This document shows positions 7,039 through 12,500 of a DNA stretch of 33,462 nt, one piece after another. Both the position numbers and the translations under genes were made by a program. The notes beneath the pieces were generated by a model. The model made no database searches. It worked only from the letters and a program-made list of their open reading frames with translations, and was not told where the DNA came from. This stretch comes from a virus. The stretch covers positions 1-33,462 of the IMG/VR virus record IMGVR_UViG_3300031857_000752; one strand, written 5' to 3'. Each line of letters starts with the position of its first letter. Within the stretch, counting starts at the first letter, position 1.

Positions 7039-7715
7039 CGCTTGCGCTCCGTCACACTCAAAAACCGCGACGACGCCGTGGCCGTGGAAAACGTGTTCAC
7101 CGAGACCTGGGTCGTAAGCTGGTAGAGGTAGCTCCCCGCCGCCGGCTGGTCCGTGACCACCACCGACTGCCAGCCAAAGGCAAAGTCGCCGCCCGTCGCC
7201 TCAACCACAAAGTCCCAGATCAGCGTGCCCTGCCGGTACAGCCGCAGCGTCGTGTCAATGCTCCCGCCCGCCGGGTGCCAGACGTTCAGGTAGAAACTGA
7301 AAAACACTTCCAGCTTCTCCCCCGTCGTCGTGAACGTCACCCCCTGGCAGTTCTGCTCCGCCAGGGTCAGCGTCTGCGATGCGTCCGTGAACGCCGACAG
7401 GCTGTTGGATGCGCCGGCCAACTGAATCGCCGCCGTCTGCACTACGGCTGTGTCTAACCCAGCAGCATTCGTGAGCTTCGACCCATCCGTCCGGTCCAGA
7501 AAGGGCTTCACATTGGTCGAGCCAACCTTCAGCCCCGTAAACGCAGCCGTCCCGTCCAGCACATCATCCACGCGATCGTCGACACCATCAGCCACAGCCT
7601 CCGCCGCCGCGGCCGCAACCTGGGCCAGTTCAGCCTTCTTCGCCGCACGGGCGATCAACTGCTCCGGCGTCAGCGGCGTGCGTGTCGTCGGTATGCCGCG
7701 GCGAACGGTGGTCAT
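7035..7715 (-). CDS. Putative virion or fibre-associated protein
   Basis: This 226-residue protein has an Ala-rich helical N-terminal part (about 18-50, LIARAAKKAELAQVAAAAAE). A Gly/Thr/Ser-rich beta domain follows (TTTGEKLEVFFSFYLNVWHP, then STTL-like strands and SYLYQLTTQVSVNT). The helix-then-beta-jelly-roll architecture resembles trimeric phage fibre or spike tips. It heads a coupled pair with the 84-residue gene. About 240 bp of C-rich non-coding sequence lies upstream and could hold a promoter, although I see no clear -10/-35 pair. No family is recognised. Confidence 0.62.
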   Translation of the reverse strand: MTTVRRGIPTTRTPLTPEQLIARAAKKAELAQVAAAAAEAVADGVDDRVDDVLDGTAAFTGLKVGSTNVKPFLDRTDGSKLTNAAGLDTAVVQTAAIQLAGASNSLSAFTDASQTLTLAEQNCQGVTFTTTGEKLEVFFSFYLNVWHPAGGSIDTTLRLYRQGTLIWDFVVEATGGDFAFGWQSVVVTDQPAAGSYLYQLTTQVSVNTFSTATASSRFLSVTERKR

Positions 7716-7952
7716 GCGGGGTTCCGGGGTTTTAGAGGGGTGAAAAAAATCTGCGAATGAATCTCAAAAGGTCCAAAGGGCCTGAATCTCGTGCTCAACA
7801 CCCCACGGGACCGTCGCCCCCCGCGTTTGCCCCCTCCCCCCCATACCCCCCGCCCAGTCGCAACCCGCCCGGCAACGCGGCCCGGCTGACAGGGGCCCGA
7901 TCCGAAACGGCCGCCCTGAATCGGATGCCCATTAACCGGGGCCGCTAGGGGT

Positions 7953-8492
7953 CTATTCATCGCCCGACTCATCGCATCCAACCACCCACGAGTCGGACGC
8001 GTCATGCTGCAATGGCTGATACGGCGGGCTTTCAATGACGCCGGGCATCTGACTAGCGGTCAGATGTCCCATGCCTTGCGCCGCATTGACGACTATTTGC
8101 ACCAGGGTCCGGGCCGCGGCGTTAGGGTCCGCACCCTTCGCGCCAAGCTCGCCTGCAGCCTCTAGAAACACGCGGTTCGCCTTTAGCCGGACATCTTCGG
8201 AGCAGGCGGAGTCGGCCAACTGGGCGACGTTGAGCCACGCTTTAGAGGTTCGGGACTCGAGCCACGCGTGCTTGACAGAGGAAAGGAACGCCCGAACGTG
8301 TGGTTTGCGCAACGCTATTTGCAGCGATGCCACAGTCATTCCGGACCTTTTGGCGGCGTCGGGGACTGACAGGCCCTCCGAAACGATAGCGCGGCAAGCG
8401 TCCTGCAAACGGGGCCTAATCTGTGGCGCGCGCGCCTTGGCGATGACCTCGCGCGCCGTTGCCTCAATTATGGGGTGCGAAGGATCAGGCAT
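7953..8492 (-). CDS. Putative terminase small subunit (HTH DNA-binding)
   Basis: This 179-residue protein runs from ATG 8492; an upstream ATG at 8516 lies inside the preceding gene. It contains LQDACRAIVSEGLSVPDAAK and RSGMTVASLQIALRKPHVRA, a helix-turn-helix with the L-x-x-A-L-R-K-P-H-V pattern common in small terminase subunits of this kind. A helical region follows (LADSACSEDVRLKANRVFLE). Small terminases bind the packaging site and feed DNA to the large subunit. The tail (PPYQPLQHDASDSW) is probably flexible. It lies early in the late block, apart from terL, which is common in podoviruses. Another HTH regulator cannot be excluded. Confidence 0.62.
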   Translation of the reverse strand: MPDPSHPIIEATAREVIAKARAPQIRPRLQDACRAIVSEGLSVPDAAKRSGMTVASLQIALRKPHVRAFLSSVKHAWLESRTSKAWLNVAQLADSACSEDVRLKANRVFLEAAGELGAKGADPNAAARTLVQIVVNAAQGMGHLTASQMPGVIESPPYQPLQHDASDSWVVGCDESGDE

Positions 8493-8880
8493 TGCGCTTA
8501 GGCGCCGGAACCGCACCCATAGACCGCGCCATGTCAGCGGGCATCAGCACAAGGGCGACTCCGGCCGTCTCAAGCCAAATCTCCGCCATGAAGCTTAGGC
8601 TGATCTCGCCGTCCGGCCGATCCGGTGCGGGCGGATCAATGGTGATCCGGGCCCGGTAACCGTGTTCCGCCTTTGTGACGTATCGGTCACTCCATCCAGC
8701 TCGCCCGTCGAATTGCTCGCAAGTCTCATTTGACGCGATGCGGTGCGCGCGTAGCAGCGACGCGATGTCAGCGCGGGAATGAACGATAACGGGGCGGGTG
8801 ATCCGATAGGCCTGGTCCGCGTATCGGACGGGGCGCGCCTCGCATCCTGCAGGGTCTATGCGCTCTTGAACGTCAAACAA
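8485..8880 (-). CDS. HTH-like protein at the head of the late block
   Basis: This 131-residue frame probably begins at TTG 8880, as no in-frame ATG lies nearby and a G-rich stretch precedes it; the start is uncertain. Residues about 36-75 (ADIASLLRAHRIASNETCEQ, then FDGRAGWSDRYVTKAEHG) have the spacing of an XRE-type helix-turn-helix. The C-terminal part, EISLSFMAEIWLETAGVALV, is a separate alpha/beta segment. It is the first leftward gene after the repeat region at 8983-9250, so it may regulate that region. No enzymatic motif is seen. Confidence 0.6.
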   Translation of the reverse strand: MFDVQERIDPAGCEARPVRYADQAYRITRPVIVHSRADIASLLRAHRIASNETCEQFDGRAGWSDRYVTKAEHGYRARITIDPPAPDRPDGEISLSFMAEIWLETAGVALVLMPADMARSMGAVPAPKRNA

Positions 8881-8982
8881 TGCTCGCCCCCCATGGATCG
8901 GGGCGGGATCAGTGACCTGGGGCGCGCCAACGCAAGGTGAATATGCGGGATGACGGTTAGCGGCGGGTTATCGCCGTTTTGT

Positions 8983-9250
8983 CGAGTGAGGCGATCGAGT
9001 GAGGACTCCCTAGTGTATATCTGTCTCCATATCGTTTATCGATATATATATACCCCCCCCTATGAATCCTCACTCGCTCGGTTTTGGAGAGAGAAGGTGC
9101 TGAAATGTAGGGCTTATTCGGAAATATCGAGTGAGGATTCTCGAGTCCTCACTCGACCCCACTTGCCCACGGTTAGGGTGTGAATGGGTCATTTTGCAAC
9201 CCTAGACTAGCCGAGTGAGGATCGAGTGGGGATGGTTGAATCCTCACTCG
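8983..9250. promoter_or_regulatory. Control region with CGAGTGAG repeats and GANTC sites
   Basis: The 490 bp between the divergent genes at 8880 and 9372 contain no convincing gene. Eight copies of CGAGTGAG (one with a mismatch) occur: forward at 8983, 8996, 9128, 9212 and 9223, and reversed ending at 9076, 9155 and 9250. In five copies the motif continues as CGAGTGAGGANTC, ending in a GANTC palindrome (9004, 9064, 9136, 9143 and 9238). Between the first pair and the third copy lies an AT-rich stretch (about 9010-9052) followed by eight C. The structure suits a multi-site operator, an iteron-type replication origin, or a methylation-responsive promoter region. Which of these is not decided by the sequence. 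Confidence 0.75.
9128..9155. repeat. Perfect 10-bp inverted repeat around two GANTC sites
   Basis: CGAGTGAGGA at 9128-9137 and its exact complement at 9146-9155 flank an 8-bp spacer that contains CTCGAG. The pair places two GANTC sites (GATTC at 9136, GAGTC at 9143) back to back. It is the most symmetrical part of the control region and a likely dimer-of-dimers binding site. Confidence 0.8.
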
Positions 9251-9295
9251 ATTTGCCTGTCCCGGTTGAATGTATGGAAAAGTGAATGAGGGGGA

Positions 9296-9326
9296 TTGAC
9301 GGGGCCGGATATGTGCCGGCATATAC
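9296..9326 (+). promoter_or_regulatory. Possible rightward promoter
   Basis: TTGACG at 9296-9301 is followed 18 bp later by CATATA (9320-9325), a recognisable sigma70-like pair about 45 bp upstream of the first rightward ATG. The short inverted repeat ATATG-N6-CATAT overlaps the -10 and could be an operator. Support is only sequence similarity and position. Confidence 0.42.
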
Positions 9327-9335
9327 GCGATGTCA

Positions 9336-9350
9336 GCCCCGATGCGGGGC
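9336..9350 (+). promoter_or_regulatory. Leader hairpin 1 (GCCCCG-ATG-CGGGGC)
   Basis: A 6-bp stem with a 3-nt loop is followed directly by GCC and lies 21 nt upstream of ATG 9372. It is the first of three similar leader hairpins in this operon. Confidence 0.6.
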
Positions 9351-9371
9351 GCCTATGAACGGATTAGACCC

Positions 9372-9560
9372 ATGCGCTTTGCAGATATTGCCCTTGCCTC
9401 CGCCTTCGCCCTTGCGGCTCTTTTCATGGTCGCATGCGGCGCCCTGATCATCTGGGAAGGCCTGCACGCCGACTCGGCCGCCCTGGGCGTCATGACGATG
9501 CTTTTTGCGATCATCCCCGCCACGCTCGCCGCTTGTGTCGCAAAGGAGTCGGCAAAATGA
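9372..9560 (+). CDS. Small membrane protein, unknown function
   Basis: The 62-residue protein from ATG 9372 (MRFADIALASAFALAALFMV) has two hydrophobic segments at about residues 5-26 and 35-54 separated by a short turn containing EGLHADSAA. I prefer this start to the GTG/ATG options further upstream because they would cross the leader hairpin. Its stop overlaps the next start (ATGA at 9557). It is the first gene of the rightward operon after the control region. No family is recognised. Confidence 0.65.
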   Translation: MRFADIALASAFALAALFMVACGALIIWEGLHADSAALGVMTMLFAIIPATLAACVAKESAK

Positions 9561-9748
9561 TCCGCTACGATCTCCTGAACGCCGATTGCGCATACCGTCG
9601 CCGCTATCTGGGCACGTTCGCCACTATCGCCGACGCCCTGCAGGCTATCCCGTTCCCGATCATTCAGTCCGACTATGACGCTGATCACGATGCGGCCGAC
9701 GCATTCGCCGCTAACGGATCGCTCTATGTTGTGGAGAGGGCCGCCTAA
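9557..9748 (+). CDS. Small soluble protein of 63 residues, unknown function
   Basis: It reads MIRYDLLNADCAYRRRYLGT, then FATIADALQAIPFPIIQSDY, and ends SLYVVERAA. It starts inside the previous stop (ATGA). The pattern suggests a small alpha/beta fold, with a strand, a helix (TIADALQAI) and a last strand (GSLYVVE). About 95 bp of non-coding sequence with a leader hairpin follows. No family is recognised and no catalytic motif is visible. Confidence 0.65.
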   Translation: MIRYDLLNADCAYRRRYLGTFATIADALQAIPFPIIQSDYDADHDAADAFAANGSLYVVERAA

Positions 9749-9812
9749 GCCGACGCTCAACTGGGCGGGTGCTACGGCGCCCGTCCTATTGAACGCCTGT
9801 CGCGTTCACAAT

Positions 9813-9825
9813 GCCCGATCCGGGC
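9813..9825 (+). promoter_or_regulatory. Leader hairpin 2 (GCCCG-ATC-CGGGC)
   Basis: A 5-bp stem with a 3-nt loop is followed by GCC and lies 19 nt upstream of ATG 9845, just before a purine-rich ribosome-binding site (TTGAGGGA). Confidence 0.62.
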
Positions 9826-9844
9826 GCCTTTTGAGGGACATACG

Positions 9845-10390
9845 ATGACTGACACCGACGCGCGCGAGCTCGCATTGTTCGCCGAAAATGACGGCGATCT
9901 ATACCGCTCGCGCATCCTTCCGATCGTTGCCAACCTTGCTCGCAAGGTCGCGGGCGGCACCTATGACGCCGATAAGGCGTTGACGCTTTGGCGCTACGCT
10001 GCAGATGACGCCGCGCAACGCTACACCCGCGAGCACGGCACGCCGGGCCCTAACGGTTCCTTTGGCTGCTTTGATACCGCCACGCGCCAGGCCGTCGCCG
10101 TGATGCTGGCGGAGGGTTACGCCGAGCACATGGCGGAGGAAGCGCAAACCCTCCGACTCCGCAAACAATGGACCGTGGCCACTATCAAGGCCGCGCACGA
10201 GTCGGCGGGCGGCGTGTTTTTCGACCGCTCGCACATGAAAGCGAACGGCGAGACCCTCAAAAGCTTCACAGTCGAGATCCGGCACGGTTACGCATACTTG
10301 ATCCGCACGCGCGACCACGCCGCGTGGTTGTTCGACCCGGCAACGGGGCGACTCGATAAGTCCAACCACGGGAACGCCCATCACTCCTAA
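9845..10390 (+). CDS. Accessory protein of a type common on phages and plasmids, unknown function
   Basis: This 181-residue protein has two parts. Residues about 8-65 (LALFAENDGDLYRSRILPIV, then ANLARKVAGGTYDADKALTL and WRYAADDAAQRY) match a pattern I associate with small plasmid- and phage-borne proteins that carry the D-L-Y and G-x-Y-D-x-x-K-A-x-x-L-W motifs. The C-terminal part, FFDRSHMKANGETLKSFTVE, is typical of another short phage domain with F-F-x-R-x-x-M-K-x-x-G-x-T-L. The biochemical role is unknown. A ribosome-binding site and leader hairpin 2 precede the ATG. Confidence 0.72.
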   Translation: MTDTDARELALFAENDGDLYRSRILPIVANLARKVAGGTYDADKALTLWRYAADDAAQRYTREHGTPGPNGSFGCFDTATRQAVAVMLAEGYAEHMAEEAQTLRLRKQWTVATIKAAHESAGGVFFDRSHMKANGETLKSFTVEIRHGYAYLIRTRDHAAWLFDPATGRLDKSNHGNAHHS

Positions 10391-10402
10391 CCGCCCCGCT
10401 TT

Positions 10403-10427
10403 CCCGCCCTGTCACTGGGGCGGGTTT
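10403..10427 (+). terminator. Terminator-like hairpin
   Basis: CCCGCCC (10403-10409) pairs with GGGCGGG (10418-10424) around an 8-nt loop and is followed by TTT, 13 bp after the stop at 10390. The U-tract is short, so it may be partial or act as an mRNA 3' end. Confidence 0.5.
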
Positions 10428-10450
10428 GCCGGACGGTTAGAGTCCGCATT

Positions 10451-10463
10451 GCCCAGACTGGGC
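10451..10463 (+). promoter_or_regulatory. Leader hairpin 3 (GCCCA-GAC-TGGGC)
   Basis: A 5-bp stem with a 3-nt loop is followed by GCC and then by GAAAGGAA, 17 nt before ATG 10481. The stem differs from hairpin 2 by a paired change (G-C to A-T), so pairing is kept while the sequence changes. Confidence 0.65.
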
Positions 10464-10480
10464 GCCGAAAGGAACGAACG

Positions 10481-11197
10481 ATGAAAACGGATCCCCTGAA
10501 ACTATACCGCGACGCCGAATCCGGCGCCGGACAACCCGGCGCCCGCAAGCGGTGGCGCCTTGCCTGTCACGCTCTCGCCCCCCTTGTGACCGACTCCGCC
10601 GCCCTGCAGGCCTATGCGACGGCCGGCGAGACCCATAAGCGGGCCGACTGGCGAACGGCCGCTAAAGCTATGGCAAACGCCCTGCAGGGCATCGCACCCG
10701 CACCGGCGCCGGTGAAGCCGGAGCGCGCGCCTATGTCCCTTTGCGAATTCCTGTCACGGGCCGGCGGCCTTCGCGATACGGGCGGAGATCTGCAGGCAAT
10801 GGGCGCGCACCTATGGCACCGCCGGGCCGCATTCCGGCGCCGCCTGGTAACCGACTCCGGCCTTGCGCTCGACTATGCGGCCGATCTCGCTTGTGAGCGC
10901 GGCTATGTGTCCGGCTATGCCTCGCCGTCACTGGGCATGGGCGCTGATCGGGATGACGAATTGCACCGGCTGGGAGTCGGCGCCCTGCTAGAGGCGATTG
11001 AGCGCGAGCTTGCTGGATCGCCCTGCTATCCGGCCGAGTCGGACTGGGCGCCCTATGTCGAGCCGGAACCGGAGGATCATGAAGCCTTGTGGGCGGAAAC
11101 GTGGCCGGAGGATGCGCCGATCGTCGAGCCGGTCCGAACAATCCGATTCGTTGACGCCATGACCGGCGCTGAGTCGCATGTGCTGGAGGTGCGGTGA
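10481..11197 (+). CDS. Unknown protein of 238 residues
   Basis: It starts MKTDPLKLYRDAESGAGQPG with a strong ribosome-binding site (AAAGGAAC). The N-terminal third is helical and basic (ARKRWRLACHALAPL), then there is a Pro/Ala linker (APAPAPVKPERAP). The C-terminal half is helical and ends in an acidic segment (EPEPEDHEALWAETWPED) followed by a short strand region (TIRFVDAMTGAESHVLEV). I see no catalytic motif. CTGCAG occurs repeatedly as Leu-Gln codons. It heads a run of overlapping genes. Confidence 0.68.
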   Translation: MKTDPLKLYRDAESGAGQPGARKRWRLACHALAPLVTDSAALQAYATAGETHKRADWRTAAKAMANALQGIAPAPAPVKPERAPMSLCEFLSRAGGLRDTGGDLQAMGAHLWHRRAAFRRRLVTDSGLALDYAADLACERGYVSGYASPSLGMGADRDDELHRLGVGALLEAIERELAGSPCYPAESDWAPYVEPEPEDHEALWAETWPEDAPIVEPVRTIRFVDAMTGAESHVLEVR

Positions 11198-11406
11198 TGA
11201 TGACCGCTTCCGAATTTGACGCGGCGTGCCGGGGTAAGTCCCCGGCCTTCGCCTCCGCCTTGCTTGGCGCCGAGATTTCGCAGTCCAGGTGGGTTGCCGC
11301 CTTTGACCGATATGCGCGAACGCGGCGACGGTCTGACTTTGCCAAAGCCAAGGCGGCAAGCCTTGCGCGCGATTCCGCCCTTCGAATTTTGGCGGAGGCG
11401 GCGTGA
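11197..11406 (+). CDS. Small helical protein, unknown function
   Basis: The ATG at 11197 overlaps the preceding TGA by one base, and a second ATG follows directly. The 69-residue protein (MMTASEFDAACRGKSPAFAS, then AAFDRYARTRRRSDFAKAKA) is mostly helical and basic, ending RILAEAA. Its stop overlaps the next ATG. No family is recognised. The coupled overlaps at both ends are the main evidence for expression. Confidence 0.6.
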   Translation: MMTASEFDAACRGKSPAFASALLGAEISQSRWVAAFDRYARTRRRSDFAKAKAASLARDSALRILAEAA

Positions 11407-11831
11407 TGGCGACGTTCTTTCACACGTTCCGCGACGCCGACGGCATCCGCACCCGCTGGACGACGCTTGGCGACTTTCGCCGCATCCGTTCGGGAAGCCC
11501 AGGCACTCCCCGGTTTCTCATTGAGGCCGAAACGATCCCGGCGGCGGAGGCTATCGCGGCCGCGCTATGGACGGGGGGCGCGTTCTATTCGACCACGCGA
11601 GGCAAGGGGAGCGACGCCGTCGGGGTTGTGACAGGCATTGCCTCCGAATCCGTCACCCTAGCCGACGGCGCCGCGGATCAATCCCTGATTCCCGGCGTGG
11701 CGGCCGTCCCCTTAACCGCCCGCCAACTCGCACAAGAGCGCGCCCGGCGAGAGGCAAGGCGAGGGGCTGCAGGCTTGCCTTGTGGCGGCCTATGGGATGA
11801 AACGGCGATCAATCAGGGGAGTCTTTTCTAA
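11406..11831 (+). CDS. Unknown protein of 141 residues
   Basis: The protein from ATG 11406 reads MATFFHTFRDADGIRTRWTT, with IEAETIPAAEAIAAALWTGG and AFYSTTRGKGSDAVGVVTGI further on. The strands alternate with a helix in a small alpha/beta pattern, and the C-terminal quarter is basic (ARQLAQERARREARR). It ends in TAA one base into the next ATG (TAATG). There is no signal peptide. No family is recognised. Confidence 0.62.
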   Translation: MATFFHTFRDADGIRTRWTTLGDFRRIRSGSPGTPRFLIEAETIPAAEAIAAALWTGGAFYSTTRGKGSDAVGVVTGIASESVTLADGAADQSLIPGVAAVPLTARQLAQERARREARRGAAGLPCGGLWDETAINQGSLF

Positions 11832-11995
11832 TGATCAGCGACACACTGTCAGACGCGGCCGCCACGGTTCGCGACTATCTCCGCATTGAACCGGAAACCT
11901 ATGCGGACCGGCAAGCGCGGGGCCTGATAGACCAGGCCCTGCAGGCAATGGATCAGGCGCGAGTCTTTCTCGACACGCCTCCGGCCATGCCATGA
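11831..11995 (+). CDS. Small helical protein of 54 residues
   Basis: This frame starts at the ATG in TAATG at 11831 and reads MISDTLSDAAATVRDYLRIE, then RGLIDQALQAMDQARVFLDT, ending PAMP. It stops with an ATGA overlap onto the XRE-like gene. Two amphipathic helices are predicted by eye. It fills an otherwise empty gap between two coupled genes, which supports it despite its size. Function unknown. Confidence 0.6.
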   Translation: MISDTLSDAAATVRDYLRIEPETYADRQARGLIDQALQAMDQARVFLDTPPAMP

Positions 11996-12210
11996 TCACC
12001 ACGCCCGCCGATCTAAAGGCCGCCCGCCTCGCGCTAGGCTGGAGTCTCCGCGACATGGCCCGCGCCTTGCGCCTTGCCCAGGTTGAGACAAAGGGCCCGG
12101 ACCGGGTGCGGGATATGGAGTCCGGCGCCCGTGAAATATCCGGGCCGGTCTCGGTCGCGGTTGAGGCATTCCTAACCGGGTTCCGGCCTGCAGGTTGGCG
12201 CGATGAATAG
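11992..12210 (+). CDS. XRE-type helix-turn-helix protein
   Basis: This 72-residue protein consists almost wholly of a helix-turn-helix: LKAARLALGWSLRDMARALR (helices 1-2), then a loop, VRDMESGAREISGPVSVAVE (recognition and support helices) and FLTGFRPAGW. The L-G-W-S-x-x-x-x-A pattern and M-E-x-G are typical of Cro/CI-like DNA-binding domains. It is likely a small phage regulator, perhaps of its own operon. Its ATG overlaps the preceding stop and its end overlaps the next gene by 8 bp. Confidence 0.75.
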   Translation: MITTPADLKAARLALGWSLRDMARALRLAQVETKGPDRVRDMESGAREISGPVSVAVEAFLTGFRPAGWRDE

Positions 12211-12412
12211 TCCCGCCCGGCGCAAGGCCGCGGCCGCCTATCAATCCAAGCTGCAGGGCGAGGGTTGGCGCAAGGTTACGTTCCGCGCCTCGCCTGACAT
12301 GGCGGCCGCGCTCGACTCCCTGATCCTGCAGCATGGCACCCTGCAGGCCGCCATGCGGGCGATTCTGGCGCCCGCGCCCGCGCATATCTCGCAGCGTTCA
12401 AAGCCGGACTGA
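12203..12412 (+). CDS. Small putative DNA-binding protein (possible ribbon-helix-helix)
   Basis: This 69-residue protein has a basic N-terminus (MNSPARRKAAAAYQSKLQGE), then GWRKVTFRASPDMAAALDSL, a strand followed by a helix as in ribbon-helix-helix proteins, and a second helix (HGTLQAAMRAIL). It is the last gene of the rightward operon, and a strong terminator follows 29 bp after its stop. The ribbon-helix-helix reading is a resemblance only. Confidence 0.6.
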   Translation: MNSPARRKAAAAYQSKLQGEGWRKVTFRASPDMAAALDSLILQHGTLQAAMRAILAPAPAHISQRSKPD

Positions 12413-12440
12413 AACCGCGTCGCCAGATTTTCCAAAATCC

Positions 12441-12477
12441 AAGGCCCGACTGGCGAAAACGCCGGCCGGGCCTTTTT
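12441..12477 (+). terminator. Rho-independent terminator between convergent operons
   Basis: A GC-rich stem pairs AAGGCCCG...CTGGCG with CGCC...CGGGCCTT around an AAAA loop and runs into TTTTT. It ends the rightward operon 29 bp after the last stop. The leftward operon ends at 12501 on the other side, so it may also limit read-through from that direction, although the minus-strand side has no strong U-tract. Confidence 0.88.
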
Positions 12478-12500
12478 CATGGGCGAAAAAGAGCGGGGAA

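Noticed and set aside
7712-8035. A 107-residue minus-strand frame across the gap upstream of 7715
   Set aside because: It is Arg/Gly-rich, crosses the end of the small-terminase gene and has the composition of GC-rich non-coding DNA. I regard 7716-7952 as non-coding.
8950-9183. A 77-residue plus-strand frame through the repeat region
   Set aside because: Its sequence consists largely of translated repeats and AT-rich stretches, has no ribosome-binding site, and overlaps the likely operators.
8983-9250. CRISPR array
   Set aside because: The repeats are short, occur in both orientations and have irregular spacing, and there are no cas genes; the Cas4-like nuclease belongs to a recombination operon.
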